Shown: positions 12,506 to 25,911, numbered from the stretch's first letter. The stretch is 64,000 bases of DNA from Mortierella alpina (GCA_029449245.1 JANATF010000004.1:1240001-1304000), one strand, 5' to 3'. Notes: generated by a model from the sequence alone, not told the origin. Numbers and translations are program-made.

Positions 12506-15094
12506 ATGACAGACTCATCCCGGGGCCTCATCCGAGAGCCAGACGGCGGAGGAGGAATGCATCCTCCGCCTCTTGACCCCTTCGACACCCCCGACCCATA
12601 CCCCCTACGCAATCACAGTCTGGGCGACGAGCACGAGTCCTTCATCGACGCAACTGCAGACAGCTACCATGCTCCCCAGAACCCATTTGCAGACACGCGT
12701 GCAGACGAACTCGATCCCATCCATAACAGCCGCGATGGCGTTCTCTGGGCCAAGACCAACGCTGACTACGACTCGTTCGAAGAAGACGACAAAGACGACA
12801 ACAAGAGCGACGGCGATAGTGCTACTGAGAGTGGCTTTGACAGCGACTACAGCAGCGGCGACGATGCAGACGAGGATTCGGACGACTCGGACGATGGGAA
12901 GGAAGGCTACCATGATCCAGCAGAGGACGGGCTGGAGGATACCCAGCGACTGTTGGTCACCTCGAGCAATACTCGCATGGGAGGCATGGGTATGGGCATG
13001 CGAGTCGGTGAGACTGGGACAGGAACCATGATTGGACTGGACCTGGAGCCACATGAGAACCACCGGCAACAACACGACGATGACATCTATGATACCCTCC
13101 CGCTGTCCACCCTTGACATCCGGGAAGCCTCCAAACAGCTCGGTGACGAGGCGGAGCAAGAGAAACGGAAAAAGGACGCCAAGGCGTTTAAACAGAAGGG
13201 CAGACGCAGACGTCGCAAGAGCAGACTGGAGCGGCCAGTGGAAGGGCCTGCCCTTGGCCTTGGCGCCATCCGAAAGGAGCAGGTGGGCATGCTGGCCAAG
13301 AAACAGCTACGAGTTCAGATGCTGTGGAATGTCTTTTATGTCTTTGCATGGTTAGTTTTCTTAGCCCATGCGTACCCTGTCTTTCGTATTTGTATTAGCG
13401 AAATCGATTATGAAGGCTCTACTTATTGCTGGCCATTTGTCTATACGCTCTCGATTAGGTACTCGTGCTCGACCGCTCTCTCGTTCTACAACAAATGGCT
13501 GTTCTCGCCTAGCCACCACAACTTTCAGTTCCCACTTTTCACGACAAGTCTTCATATGGTGGCCCAGTTTCTGTTGTCCTCCCTCACCCTTGCAGTCCTG
13601 CCTGCGCTGAGACCAAAGGCGACGCCAAGCGCCAAAGACTTTGGGTACAGTAGGAACATCTAATGTTGGGCTTTTTTTTTGACTGGGCATGAAAGGCGCA
13701 AAGCACTTGGGACCTGAACTTTACAAATTTTTTTTTCTCATAGTACAAAAATTGTGCCCTGTGCTGTTGCATCTGGACTGGACATTGGACTGAGCAACAG
13801 CAGTTTGAAGACCATCACGCTGGCTTTCTACAGTAAGACCGCAACCTCACGGGGTCGATGAGTGCCCAAGGAAGGCGGGAAGATGGAATGATCAATGAAC
13901 TGATATAGTGAACTTTACCCCAATCTTAGCCATGTGCAAATCCTCGTCCCTTGCGTTCGTCCTGGTGTTTGCGTTTGCATTCAAGCTGGAGCGGCCAACA
14001 TGGACATTGGCGGGCGTCATTGGAGTGATCTGCGTGGGATTGTTTATGATGGTGATGTCTGAAGTGGACTTTGTGCTGATCGGGTAAGTCTGGTCCCCAC
14101 CCCGATTCGAATTGTCTGTGCTCTTCTTGTATCCCCGTTTTCTTTGAAGAACATTCCAAGTGATCTGCATTCTTTATGCAAATTATTCCCGACTAATCTT
14201 GTTTTTTTTTTGGTCCGCATACTGACTCGCCTATCCGAAGGTTTATCCAGGTCATGATGGCGTCTGTTCTTGGAGGTCTGCGATGGTCCTTGACCCAATT
14301 GTTGCTGGAGAGGACAGACACCAAGACAGGAAGTCTCGCCAACCCCATCTCGACTATTTTCTTCCTGTCACCCATCATGGGGATTTGTCTCTGTATCGTG
14401 GCTGGCATCTTTGAGGGATATGGAACCATCTTTGGATCCGAGTTCTTTGCATCTGCCAATGTTGCCTTGGGGACACTTGGACTCTTGTTCCTGGGAGGTC
14501 TGTTTGCGTTCGCGATGGTGCTTGCAGAGTTCAACCTCATTGCTAGGACAAGTGTCGTCACCTTGTCGGTTCTTGGCATCATCAAGGTAAAAAAAAAGCA
14601 GCTAATCTACGGGGAGGGGTGGTACGGTATTTTTTTTTTACAGTGTCTGTTTGCTGAGAACGAGGATTAACAACTTTTTTTCTTCTTCGTGATTTCTCTA
14701 GGAGGTGGTGACGATCGTTGTTTCATCGCTCGTCTTCCATGACCAACTGACACTTGTCAACATCCTGGGCTTGTTTGTCACGCTGACAGGAATAGGATTC
14801 TACCACTTTATGAAACTCCGGGAGATGAAAGCCAAAGCTAGACGCGCCTCCAAAGATCTTGCAGATATGGAATTGGCCAAGGCCACCAAGAAAAAGAAGG
14901 CGAGAGCTCTAGCGAAACAGCGATTGCAGGAGCAACAGCAACAGCAACGACAAGGATTGGACACTACTGACAAGTGCTTTGGCGATCTCTCACCAGAGGA
15001 CGCATGGAATCACAGCCTTGCTACAGGCAATGATGATGATACGTTCGTCTTGGACGAGGAGGAAGAAGAGAGGTTTTTGGTAGACAAACGATGA
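12506..15094 (+). CDS. Triose-phosphate/nucleotide-sugar transporter family (SLC35C2-like)
   Basis: Multi-pass drug/metabolite transporter of the TPT family; SLC35C2 and yeast YMD8 act in the Golgi/early secretory pathway. Six exons: 12506-13350, 13459-13644, 13744-13832, 13930-14083, 14241-14586, 14702-15094; the total is 670 aa. The first about 280 residues are hydrophilic and acidic (runs of Asp/Ser) with a basic KGRRRRRKSR patch. The transporter core begins at NVFYVFAWYSCSTALSFYNKWLF and includes GLDIGLSNSSLKTITL, FYTMCKSSSLAFVL and ISTIFFLSPIMG, with a pore-helix pattern repeated. The C-tail is charged with a KATKKKKARALAK stretch and ends in an acidic cluster. Substrate cannot be read from sequence. 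Confidence 0.9.
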
Positions 15095-15137
15095 GAGGAC
15101 GTACATCTAGAAATACAATTTTTTCTTCGTCTTCATT

Positions 15138-17745
15138 TTAACACTGAATGGTCTGGAGTTCGTAAAAGAGAATATAGCCATTCCTGGCCCAGTCCGCCTC
15201 CATGTCCATATTCTCTGCAGAGTCTCTCTCCACCAATTGAACGCGTTGACCCGACGGATCCAAATCATCATGTCGTAGCCAGTTTGGTTCCTGGCGTGCA
15301 AGTGGGCTACTACTACTACTACCAGACAAAGCACCAGCGACGACAGCAGATTTGCCCACCGTGTCTGCCACATAGCTGCGGTAGTGTCCCGCGTCCAGTC
15401 GAGACCCCAAGTGACACACCACGGACTTGAGCTCCAGTAAGTATTTGACCTTGGGTGGGTGACAGTCCAAGTAGTCGCGACCATGGCCCTCCTGAGGTAA
15501 AGGGGATGCAAAGTTCTTGTTTTCGCCCGAAGCCACTGCTTCTTGAAACTGTTTTCCTTCCGCGCCAGGCGTGTACTGTGGAGGTGGTGTGATGGGTGTT
15601 CGAGGAGACTCTGCTGCCTGTAAGAGTGACATGGAATACTTGCGGATAGGTGGCTCGATCTCTGTGGTGTTGATCTTCATGGGCGAAAGCTGCTGCTGTC
15701 CTGGTAAAGTGGATGGTGGTGGTGGTGCTGCTGCTAGGTCTGACGCGTGAGTGGATCGGGACGAGGAAGAGGACGAGGAGCGTGCCCGTGTAGGGTCTGG
15801 GGCCAGCGCCGAGCCATGGGCGCTGCGGTGGCGGTGACCCACGTCAGGTCCTAAGGGCGCAGGGGAGTGGGTGCTTTGAGGGTTCACAAATCTCGAGAAA
15901 TCGATCCGCCGAGGAATGTCGACGGGTGTTGAAATCCGGCGTGCTTGCATGTCAGGTCCAATCGAGTATCTCTTCAAGATCAACGGTAGAATCACTACAT
16001 CTGCAGGGTACTGAGACTGGCTCGCATGGATGATGCCACCCTGCTCATTGGACGAAGAGTAGAAAGGGAGCAGTTCTAGCACCTGCCAGGCAGAAACAGG
16101 GACCTCGACGCCCGGTGATAGAGGAGCGCCCGTTCCGGACGAGACCAGCCGTCGGATGCCTGTGAGGGTACTGTCATAGAAATGCTGTTCCAGTAGATTT
16201 TCGAGTGATAGAATTTCATACGGTGGTTCCTGGCTGCTGCTTTTGCTGGAGGGCAATGATGACTTTGGAGAAAGGAATCTCGAGAAGGCTGATTCCTGCT
16301 TCGTGGGAGACAGCCCCTGCGTTGGTGATTCGGGTTGAGAGATTGATATCTGTAACATCCGCTCCGTGATGACCTTGTCATCATCCGCCGACATTTTGGC
16401 GCCATGCAAGAGTCGCTGCTCCAATGGGAGATACGGAAGGTGCAGCTTTTCAGTCAGGAACATAAAGAGCTCACTCGAGTCTTCCTGGCGACTGCTTCCT
16501 GGTGGGTCGTATGGTCCCGGACAGTGCCAACCGCAGCTATACATGTGCTGTCGAAGTTCCTTGACGACATGTGCCTGGATCAGCCTTCCTGATCGCAACT
16601 GGTTGACAAACATCCGTAACCAGGTTTGTAGGCGATGCGTATGGAGGAGGTGTTCCTGCCGTTCCTCTTCCCGCCTTGACACTTCAACTTCACCACTGCC
16701 ATCGCTATCGCTGTCATCCTCCGCGTCCAAGTTCACATTCAATAGGCCCTCAAATGCAGACAGTCGCGCAAACATGGCAAAGAGAAGGGCATCTACAACA
16801 TGGACGTACAAAAGAAAAGGCAGGTGTATGGTCGTTAGTGAGAGCGATTGTGATAAAAAAAAGAAAGGTATCCCCGATCAATGACGCATCGCAACTGAAG
16901 TCTATCCTGCTTTAACGTTCATCACGCTTACCAATGTAGCAGCTGGTCATCTGGTCGTTGACGGCTCCGTTCAACCTTGTTTCCTGCTGAACAGGCATGA
17001 GGGTCCCTTGGACAGCCTGCACAAGATCCTGGCAGTATTGCAGCGTCTGATCAATGTCCCATCGATAGGAGCTCAAAAGATACTCGGCCGTCTCTTCATC
17101 AGCGCGGTGGCCAGCATGTTCGAAATAGGACATGACCCGTAGCAACAAGACCTGCTTTTCGGGGTCGAGGGTGTCGGACGCCTTTTGCGGACGAGGTAGC
17201 TCTTCGCCCTGGGCATTTTGAGCTGCGGACAGGATGGACGAGGAAGGGAGCGAGGTCGAGCGGTAGTGGTGGCCAGCACCATCGAGAGAGGTCCGAGGAG
17301 GGGCGAGATTGTTGTTGATGCTGTGACTAAAGCCATGCTGAGCAGGTTTAGGTGATCCGCCAGCGCTGCCAGAGGAATACCTGTGCTTGTGGACGTGGAG
17401 ATAGGACTTTATGTTTTTGATGAGCTTGATGGGCGAGCGTGAGCGCTTCAAGGCCACCTTGACGGACTCTGACTTTGAGTTCTTCTCGCGCTTCTCCTTT
17501 TTGATGATGATCGACGGCTTCCTGTGGACGAGGCCGGGGGTGGGCGTTGAGGTGGGCGCTGAGTTAGGCGGGGTGGTCTTTGAGGAGGAGAATGAGGCTG
17601 CAGGGGTGGTCGATGCTGTCACATTGACGGTGGTGGGGGTGGTTGCGGTGGTTGGGGAGGAATGGGCTACGATGCTGGCTGCGGGGCCTCCGCTGCGCTG
17701 GGCGGGCTTTGCAGGAAGCACAGGTATGCCTGGAGGAGTGTCCAT
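15138..17745 (-). CDS. Ubiquitin-specific protease (peptidase C19)
   Basis: Thiol protease removing ubiquitin from substrates. Two exons (17745-16932, 16792-15138) give 822 aa. The Cys box is split by the intron: QMTSC(269)YI joins DALLFAMFARLSAF, where Cys269 is the expected nucleophile. The His box is HLGSRLDAGHYRSYV, followed by WLRHDDLD (third catalytic position) and the final NGYILFYEL strand. The N-terminal 230 aa are Ser/Thr/Pro-rich with a basic patch (KKEKREKNSKSESVKVALKR), then a helical segment (LLRVMSYFEHAGHRADEETAEYLL) that could be UBA-like. A long Ser/Pro-rich insertion sits between the Cys and His boxes, as in several USPs. The Cys box is somewhat CYLD-like, but I would not assign a subfamily. 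Confidence 0.87.
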
Positions 17746-19517
17746 GAGGCGAGGTCGGATGGATCAAGGGCTGGCAAGAGGAGCGGATGGAGATGGGATG
17801 GATTCAAGAGGGGCAACAGAGGGACAGACAGAGAAGCGAGCGGGGCGATGGAGAGACAGGAATGGGCGTTGGTCAAGAGGAGGAACAGCGGACACAACAG
17901 AACAGACAAATAGAAGCCGCGGGTCGACTCTTTCCCACCAACACACCAGCACGCCAATTTGGGTTTCGCGCATGGGGTTGGAATTGGCGGGAGGTCTGTT
18001 CCTGACACTCTCCGACTTGAGCTAGTGCACAGGTACACAGCCAGGCACTATGCTGGTCGACACCCTGCTGCCGTTCGTGCGTCAACTCCCTCTGGAGACG
18101 GCCAGCAGCGCCATTGCAACCGTATCCGTTTCTTGGCACTGCAGGCGTGGCTGTGTGCTCCCTTTCCCCTCCTACCAACAGCCATTCGCGCAATCAAAGA
18201 GATCGTGTCGTCTGGGTGCATCTTCCTGGCTGTTGTTAATGCAAACAATGTGCCATGTGCCTGTCTGTACTCTGCAGAATGAATATCGACATGTTATGCT
18301 TGCAATGCCCAATTGTCGATCCCAATAGCAAAACAATGCTATCAAAACTTGCTACTTATCTACTTGTCAAACTACGGAAATATGAAGGATGTTTGGAGAA
18401 GCGCACCATCCTGAGAAGGCCGCTGAGCTAAACAATCACAGAGCGCATCGATAACGTGCAGTCGAGCTCGAGCAGTGTGGGAGACCTAGACTTTTTGACT
18501 AGGGCTTGTACTGCCACTACATACTCGGCAGTCAAGCCTCTGTAGGAACTGGACAATCAGTATCAACGTATACATATACAGCTACCCTGACCGACTTCTG
18601 ATGATGCAAAACTGCTTTGTTCCAGCCGACAGTACAACAGCATGGGTGGCGATGTGTTGTTGAGAGCGGCTCAGTTATGACAATTTAAATGCCATGGAGA
18701 GAATCTGTCACGAACAGGGGCAGCTCAATTGCACTTGGTATTGGTAGTCTTTGCTAATGTGTGATACGGGGCATAGGTCTCTGTCACCTTCACAGATGGG
18801 CACTCTCAACCGCTCACGTCTCTAATGGTCCCTGACTGCACAGGGTAGCTGGCTCTTTTTTTTTTTTTAATGAGGATTCAGGCCAGTCCATGGAGTTATA
18901 TTATCCGAAGTGAGGACGGGTACGTGCGCCCCACTTGAAATGAAGAGCGGCCTTATATTGCTGCGTCAAACAAGCAAGGCTGGCTGTGCTTCGTGAACCG
19001 ATCAGGGCGATAGCTGTAACGTCCTCGTGTTTATTCGTCTCTGCCGAATACGTCTTCCTTTTCGAGAGGTGCTCACACACCCATGCACCGGCATATGCAA
19101 CCGAGCGCACGCAGTATTTCATTTCCTGGCCCGCATGGTTTCATTTAAAGTCTATGGTCATCGTTGCGCTATGCTCATCGAGGCGTCCGCGGTCTGAGCC
19201 AGCGAGTCGAGAGTCGGCCCGCTGCTGCTCTTCATCTATGGAGCCATCGCAGAGGTCTGTTTTCCCTCTTTCCTTTCTACCTTTTCAATAAGCTCGCACC
19301 CTTCACACTTTACACCTCACACACCTGAACCCCCCGAGTCTCCTTTTTTTTTTTGCCTCACAGCTCACAACCCACACGCATTCTTTCAGTCTTCACCTTG
19401 CCTGCTCGACAATCTATCCCCACGCACACAGACGCAACCCCCTCCTTTAACAACAGCAGCAGCAACAGCAAACAGCATCGACGGCAAAGTCCTTCATATT
19501 CCCTTTTCTTTTTGAGC
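17746..19517. other. Intergenic, about 1.8 kb
   Basis: Divergent upstream region of the USP gene (minus) and the glycolipid-binding gene (plus). The last 270 bp before 19518 are CT/CA-rich, fitting a fungal 5' leader. No supported gene, RNA or repeat family; short frames at 18050-18330 and 18901-19122 lack any recognisable protein. Confidence 0.5.
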
Positions 19518-20380
19518 ATGATAATGTCTACCAGAAATGCCACCCCATCTCTACCAACGTCCTCCCTGCCCCCCTCCATGTCTTTGCCTGCTTCTGTAGC
19601 AGCATCTGCAGACTTGCTGAGCAAGAAGCATATCATATATCGAGGCCTGACCAAGAAGTCGATGGAGTACATGTCTCTCGCACACACGAACAGGCATCCG
19701 GACGCAGCACACACCCTCCAGGGCGAGATCCTGATATCGGGTGTGAACCGGTCAGGATACATCCAGTATTGCATTACACTAGACCAAGAATGGATGACCA
19801 GACGTGTGGTTCTTACGGCCATGTTTGACAGCGGCAGCGAGAAACGACTTGTGCTTGAAGTAGATCACGATCAACGGTGGTATAGAGTTACAGAGCATCG
19901 CCTGGTGCGGTCCCGCAGTTTTTTTCGTGGAGGTATGGACTCGCCAGCCAGGAGCTCGACGTTTGCTTCATCACCAAGACTTTCAAGCCTGGGAAGATCA
20001 GGCAGTGGCGTTGATACAAGGGACAACAGTGTCAGATCAGGCCGAACAAGCTCTGATAGCATGCAGGAGACCGACACCGGCTATTTTGCAGACGATGCCA
20101 GTTGCTGCTCTGCTTCATCGTTTTCGTCATCCTCGTCCGACCAGGAGAGCACTTGCTCTATCCCGTTTGAAAAGATCAATCTGACATGGTCTCCACCCCC
20201 CAAGGGATCATCCAAAAGGGGTTCCAAGCGCTTTTCATCCATCAACCCACTGCGGGACATGGCACCCACGCTTGCGGCTGCAGGATCAGCTGTTTCGACA
20301 CTCCCACTTGACTTTTCTTCAGTACCGCCCAACAAATCTTGTACGACCACCACCATACCATCCTCAACGGCAACACCAGT

Positions 20381-20411
<31 letters not shown>

Positions 20412-21044
20412 ACAACGACAGCGACATCAGCAAGCTCTTCTTGCACAGTCCAGGTTTTTTCACCCATACCGCCGCCATCAGCGCCCAACTCTGTCTCGGC
20501 ACACGAGGCGTTTTTCCCGCTTTCCAGCGGCGTACCTTCAGCCTCCAGCGCAGCTAGGAACAATATATGCTCCTTACGTAGCCCCGTAAATGAGTTTACT
20601 CACAGGACGCGTTCGAAAAGCAACTCGTCATCAAGTCTTGCTGGATCAGGACCCAAGAGCTACGAACATTTGCCTGCGCTGGATGGATGCATTCATTTGG
20701 ATTTGGGAGGCGATATCAGTCCAAGCACGCTTCTGTTTCCTCTACGACGGGCCACACTGGGTATTGATCCCGAGAATATGGACGAGCACCTGGAGAGTTT
20801 GATCTCGTGTCCATCTGCGGTGACCTCTGAGATGTCTGCGGTCGTCTCTTTCCCGGACCTGGAGCTACGGCCAGTTCGTACGCACGTTGCATATGTGGGC
20901 CAAGGCAGCTGTCACTCGCAGAGTGTGGTCGAGCGTTGGACAGACGAAGATGATGACGAGGCCGAGTCGACTCTGGTCGAGGTGGACGGTGACGGCCTAG
21001 TGATCCAGTACGGGGACGAGTGGGCGCGACTCAACGTGTGCTGA
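19518..21044 (+). CDS. Putative glycolipid-binding domain protein with low-complexity insert
   Basis: Single-exon frame of 508 aa, starting at the first ATG (MIMSTRNATPSLP). The core resembles the putative glycolipid-binding family (PF06475). An early block contains GYIQYCITLDQEWMTRRV and RLVLEVDHDQRWYRV (W-x-T-R plus the 'D-G-W' strand of that family). A late block contains LDGCIHLDLGGDISPSTLLFPLRRATL, matching the family's 'DxD...TP.T...PIRRL' pattern, and then VSFPDLELRPVRTHVAYVG. Between them lie about 250 residues of Ser/Thr-rich low-complexity sequence with a polyThr run coded by ACA repeats at 20380-20420. The family was defined mainly in bacteria; function here is unknown. Confidence 0.75.
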
Positions 21045-21418
21045 ACCATGGGCCATGGCCCAGGAATAAAGGCTTCTATCACGTGCAGGGTGACGTAAAA
21101 ATGCCAGTGTCACGGGTGAGGGACATGGCGGCTCTTTTTTCCCTCTTTTTTTTTTTCTTTTTGGCCCTTCGCCATCCTTCATCCCTAGCCCACGCTCTCG
21201 TCTCTGTGTCCCTAATCCCGTTTTATTCCCACTCCCTCTCCAGTTTTTTGTAAGGCCACATCTCCCTCTATATCAAAAAGGCGCTTCTTCTCTCGGCTGT
21301 CGCTACTTCCTTGCGACTTCTCATCTGACAGCCCCGTTCTTTAACTCATTACTCATACCCACACTTGTGTCTGAACGCTCGACCCCAACCCCAGTAGTTT
21401 CATTTTTCCTATTACAAC

Positions 21419-23184
21419 ATGGCTTCCCGCAAGAAAGTCCTTTTGAAGGTAAATGCTTCCTCTAGCGTCCTGCTCTTCCCATCTGCCCAGTGCACACCAC
21501 GCTTTTGAGCTTCTTGAGAAGCAGCCAAGTGGAGCTTGGTTTTTTATATCTTTTGGTTACCACCGAAAGATTACGACACAAGTTCTCTGCGGCCAGGGGA
21601 AAGCAAAAGGCGATGGAGAAGCGTCGATCTAGTGTGTCATGCTTGGGAACCTTCCGTCAAGTGATGCGTCCCATTTCACGACTCAGAGCTGACTAGCGGC
21701 GTGTCTCTTTATGCTTTTGCTTGTTTGCCTCTTTTTGTTTCGATACGTTGTGCGTTGTGCTTATGATAACATGACTGACACTCTTTCTCTCCCTCCTCAA
21801 TGTCTATTCTAGGTTATTATCCTCGGCGAGAGTGGGTAAGGACAGTTCATCAAGAATGAAGGAAAAAGGAAGGGAAAGGAAGAAAAAAGAAGCGCAGTAA
21901 CCTGTGATGAAGAGGGGGGGAGGAGAGTAGCGATGGCGTTGCTTCAGGCTGCGTGTGTGTGTGTGTGTGTGCCGCGGTGCTTTTTTCTGCAGCCTGCTAT
22001 TTCCTCTGAGGGGAAAGGACAGGGCCACGAGATTGTCACCACATCCTGCCCGTCTTGTGCCATGTGCCTTGTGCCCACAAATAAAATAAAGTGCAGAGCC
22101 AAAGGGTGAATTACGTACGGACTGTTAGATACTGACCCCGCCGTGTGTTCTCTCCTTTTTTTCCCATCCTCTTGGACAATAGTGTCGGAAAGACCTCGCT
22201 GATGAACCAGTATGTGAACAAGAAGTTCAGCAACCAGTATAAGGCCACCATTGGAGCCGACTTTTTGACCAAGGAAGTTCTAGTCGATGATCGTCTTGTG
22301 ACCATGCAGGTGAGGAAAGATGCCACAGCCCTTGGAAAAAAGAAAAGAAGGATGCGATTGTTCTCGAGCCCACCTTGAAAACCGCTACAGCTTAAAAAGA
22401 GACGAATCGCTGATTCTATCTCGCTTGCTCTCTCATTTGCAGATCTGGGATACCGCTGGACAGGAACGCTTCCAGTCTTTGGGTGTTGCTTTCTACCGCG
22501 GAGCCGATTGCTGTGTGCTCGTTTACGACGTCAACAACGCAAAGAGTTTCGAGACTTTGGAGAGCTGGAGAGACGAGTTCTTGATCCAGGCTTCCCCTCG
22601 TGGACCTGAGAACTTCCCCTTTGTTGTTATCGGCAACAAGATCGATATGGAGGAGTCCAAGCGCATGGTAAGTGTTTTGCAGCTTGTGAAGCCAAGCGTC
22701 TAGGGATTGGTTCTTCCTGGACACATGGTGGGAGCGAAAAGGACCGGAAATATTAATAGCGCAATTTGACGTTGAATGATGCGGATGTAACAGATTTCGC
22801 AAAAGCGTGCCATGGCATGGTGCCAGTCCAAGGGTAACATCCCGTAAGTGTCCAAAGTTGATGTGTTTCGGTCCGCTGTACCTTTTTTTTTTCTGTAAGT
22901 GACAGCAAAACTAATTGACGATGGTGATCTCTCTTTTAGTTACTTTGAGACCTCTGCAAAGGAGGCCATCAATGTCGAGCAGGCTTTCCAGACCATTGCC
23001 AAGAACGCTCTTCAGCAGGAGGTCGAAGTTGAAATGTGAGTTTGTGCTCATTCTACGGGTTGAGTGTGAAGCAAGACCATCTCAGAACATCCTACTTACT
23101 TTTTAACATTTTTTTTATAGTGATTTCCCTGATCCCATCAAGATCGACAGCGACACTTCAAAGGACTTTGGATGCGCTTGCTAG
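21419..23184 (+). CDS. YPT7/RAB7: Rab7-type small GTPase (Ypt7 orthologue)
   Basis: Rab7/Ypt7 controls late endosome and vacuole fusion with the HOPS complex. Seven exons: 21419-21448, 21813-21835, 22183-22309, 22443-22667, 22794-22843, 22940-23035, 23121-23184; 204 aa, the normal length. All G boxes are present: GESGVGKTS (split by intron 2), effector loop [41 protein letters not shown], and a C-terminal CAC prenylation motif. The GADFLTKEV and [19 protein letters not shown] segments are diagnostic for Rab7. Exon 2 is only 23 nt. Intron 2 carries a (TG)n run near 21955. Confidence 0.97.
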
Positions 23185-24700
23185 ATTATGAGGCGTTAGA
23201 ACAATTCACATCTGGACAAGATTCTATCAGACAGGACACCCAAGCATTATATTTTTTTTTTATTTTTTTCTTGCACAGCAACAGACGAAAAAAAAACTCC
23301 CACTCAGCCCTACCCAACAGTCAGAGAAAGAGGTCCGAAAATGACGAGAAAGATGTGCGGGCATTCGACGGGAGCGATCAAAAGAGAAACCTGACCTGGA
23401 CGATGAAGAAGGGGGTGGGGGAGGGGTTTATCATGGGATTCGAGCGGGCAGAAATAGGAGTGTATGAGAGTATGAACGTCGTGGGGCGAGCTGCACCTTT
23501 GCTGAAAAGTTTATGCAAGGAGCCAAGAAGGTGACACAAGACCTTGCATGTGTCATGACGCGGAGGTGCGTGTTCCTCTTCTTTTTCATGCCTTTTGGTC
23601 GCGATCTATTCCTTGCGCTGGCCCTGCCCTGGGAACAAAAGACTTCATAGACCCATAGGTCAGCCGAGGGCTGGTACCTTTCACATCCCGAGTGATTTGT
23701 GGGAATGGGGGTTTTTACGCTTTGCACTTGCGGCGTTTGGATTGCTGTGACCGCCAAGCTAGCCGACTCGTTTTCTTTTTCGAAGAACCTCGCTACTGTA
23801 CCGCGGGGGCGTCATGCACGGTGACGACAATGACGACGGACGGGCAATATACTAGCGAATCGCTTGTAGAAGAATCTTTGAGACGGGAGAGGGGAGTTGC
23901 ACGAGTGATATAGCAGTGAACGAGAAAAGGGATTCAAGGATGTGAATATCATGACCGAGCTTGAGTGCTGTAAAAAAACGATTTGGTCGTGCATGGGAAC
24001 TTTTTCGCACTTTACTTTATTCTGTATGTAGTCTACATGGTCTTGCTCAAAGGGACGCGCGAGGAACCTTGGCAGGTCGCACCTGGTAAGAAAGGACGAG
24101 TTTATAGTCCAATGTCCCTTTTTTTTCTTGCTGAGGAAACTTTTATTTTCACAAGAGACCATGGGTGTTCGTGGGTACCTCCTGGTGACTACCAATGGTC
24201 TTTCTGACGTGGATGACTTTGGAAGGGAACGCTGTAGCATATTTCCAAGAGTGGAGCAGTCTTTGGGCCAGGCTGATGAAAGTGTTTGATCCTCTATGCC
24301 AATGCATCGCGACTCGCAATGCTCTGGCTTGAAAAGCGATCTCGCTTTCTGACTCTCACGAGCAGAGAATCAGAGTGGCAAAAAGCATAATGTAATGAGC
24401 GATTGAGTGAGCGATACAATGATGTCATGTCATCTGCGGGTTACAGGAAGGAGGCAAGGAGAGATCGGCGCAGCAAGCTGTGTGCTTTTGCAGGATGCTT
24501 TGCGCGGCGATGTCTCCGGGGTGGGGTCCAGACCGTGCATGCCCATCCGTTTTATGAACGACGAACGGTGGGCTCAGATATTCGCCCTCGATCTGACAGC
24601 GCCAGGGAAACGATTGGCGGCCCGCGGGCAGAGCTGGGAGAATGACCTCATACACAACTCTGGTCCAGCCAGTTGCACAATGAGGGTTGCGGGGAGGCAG

Positions 24701-24730
24701 AGGGAGGGAGAGGGAGGGAGAGGGAGGGAG
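24701..24730 (+). repeat. Tandem (AGGGAGGGAG)3
   Basis: Three perfect 10-bp units, G-rich. Contains GGG runs spaced by A, so a G-quadruplex is conceivable on this strand. Confidence 0.85.
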
Positions 24731-25370
24731 TGAGGCACATGAAGGACATGTGCAGAAAGAGAACGAGCGAGCGAGAGAGCGAGCCAGGAGGAGCTGGGTG
24801 TGGGTGGAGACACTCTGCTGGCGCGACGTGCGTTCGTGGGAGACGGCGATCTGGTGGGTGGCCTGGTTTCAGTCTTGCCGTATTACGAGAACATCACAGT
24901 TCCTGTACATCCACCACACCACCCATCCACCACCCATCCACCTTGGAAGGTGTTCTTGCTGTCCTTATTTTGCCTCGTTGCTTTTTTCGTTCCTTCTTCC
25001 CACTCTCACATACAAACTGCACACTCTCTGTCTGTCTCTCGCTGTCCGCTCTCTCTCTTTCTTTCTCTCTCTCCCGCACTCTACTCTTCCCCAGCTGTTT
25101 TTGCAAGGGCTCTGTCCAGCATCGCACTTTTTTTGTCTCCCGCTGCCTCTTGCTCGGCAAGCTCATCTCGATTGTCGTCTCTGCCCGGCGACGCTGCAGG
25201 TCTGCATGCTGCAGCTGATGAAACACGCCTCTGAAGCCCATCTCGCCTTCTATTTCTCGCCATTCTTTTATATTTGCGCTCGTTTGTCTCTCTGTCCCCT
25301 TCATTCCCAGCCCGCATACAAACACTGCTAGCGACGACGTGCGACCTCGCTGCTGCTGCAACACACATCC

Positions 25371-25414
25371 CACCTTTGCACACCTTTGCACACCTTTGCA
25401 CACCTTTGCACACC
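25371..25414 (+). repeat. Tandem 10-bp repeat (CACCTTTGCA)4
   Basis: Four perfect direct copies plus a partial unit with no spacer. A simple minisatellite, not a CRISPR array. Confidence 0.9.
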
Positions 25415-25572
25415 GCACATCCCAGCTGATCTCTCGGCCCTATTGTTTGTGTGATCTCGTCTCGTCGTCGCCACCCGCATCTGATCCGTGATCCACCCCA
25501 GGATCCCTTGGCTGCCCCTTTTCCCCATCCCAGCCCTACCACTCGCCCACAGTGATCCCATCCATCGTTCTC

Positions 25573-25650
25573 TCGGCCTCTCTCCACTCTCTCCCTCTCT
25601 CTCTCTCACTCTCTCACTCTCTCACTCTCTTCCACTCTCTGTCTCTCTCT
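25573..25650 (+). repeat. CT-rich microsatellite
   Basis: CTCT/CACT-repeating pyrimidine tract about 300 bp upstream of the phosphatase start codon, of a kind common in fungal core promoters. Confidence 0.7.
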
Positions 25651-25911
25651 TTGTTCTCTTGTCCGTCCATCGTGCGTCTATATTTACACATTCGTCTCGC
25701 GATCTCTCCCCTTATTTTATATTCCACTGCATCCTGATTGTATATATATTTTTATCCCATCCTCTCTTCCTCTGCTCTGCGATCAACAGCAATTGAGCAG
25801 CAGGCCAGTCTCCTTCCAGCGGTCCATCCAGTCAACCCAAAACACAGCTCACCACCGCCAAAGGCGAAGGGGCAAGGACACAGCATATATATAGAGAGAG
25901 AAGAGATAGAT

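Larger units (their letters stand above)
23185..25911. other. Intergenic, about 2.7 kb
   Basis: Lies between Rab7 and the tyrosine phosphatase, both plus strand. The right half (24.9-25.9 kb) is CT-rich and probably the phosphatase promoter and 5' leader. It holds several simple repeats listed separately. No supported gene; frames up to about 210 codons at 24.7-25.6 kb are repeat-derived Ser/Leu/Arg-rich sequence. Confidence 0.5.

Noticed and set aside
25371-25414. Short direct repeats resembling a CRISPR array
   Set aside because: Units are 10 bp with no spacers, in a fungal promoter; a simple minisatellite.
24673-25587. Several 150-210 codon frames upstream of the phosphatase
   Set aside because: Overlapping in many frames across CT/GA-rich repeats, a mark of low-complexity DNA rather than genes.
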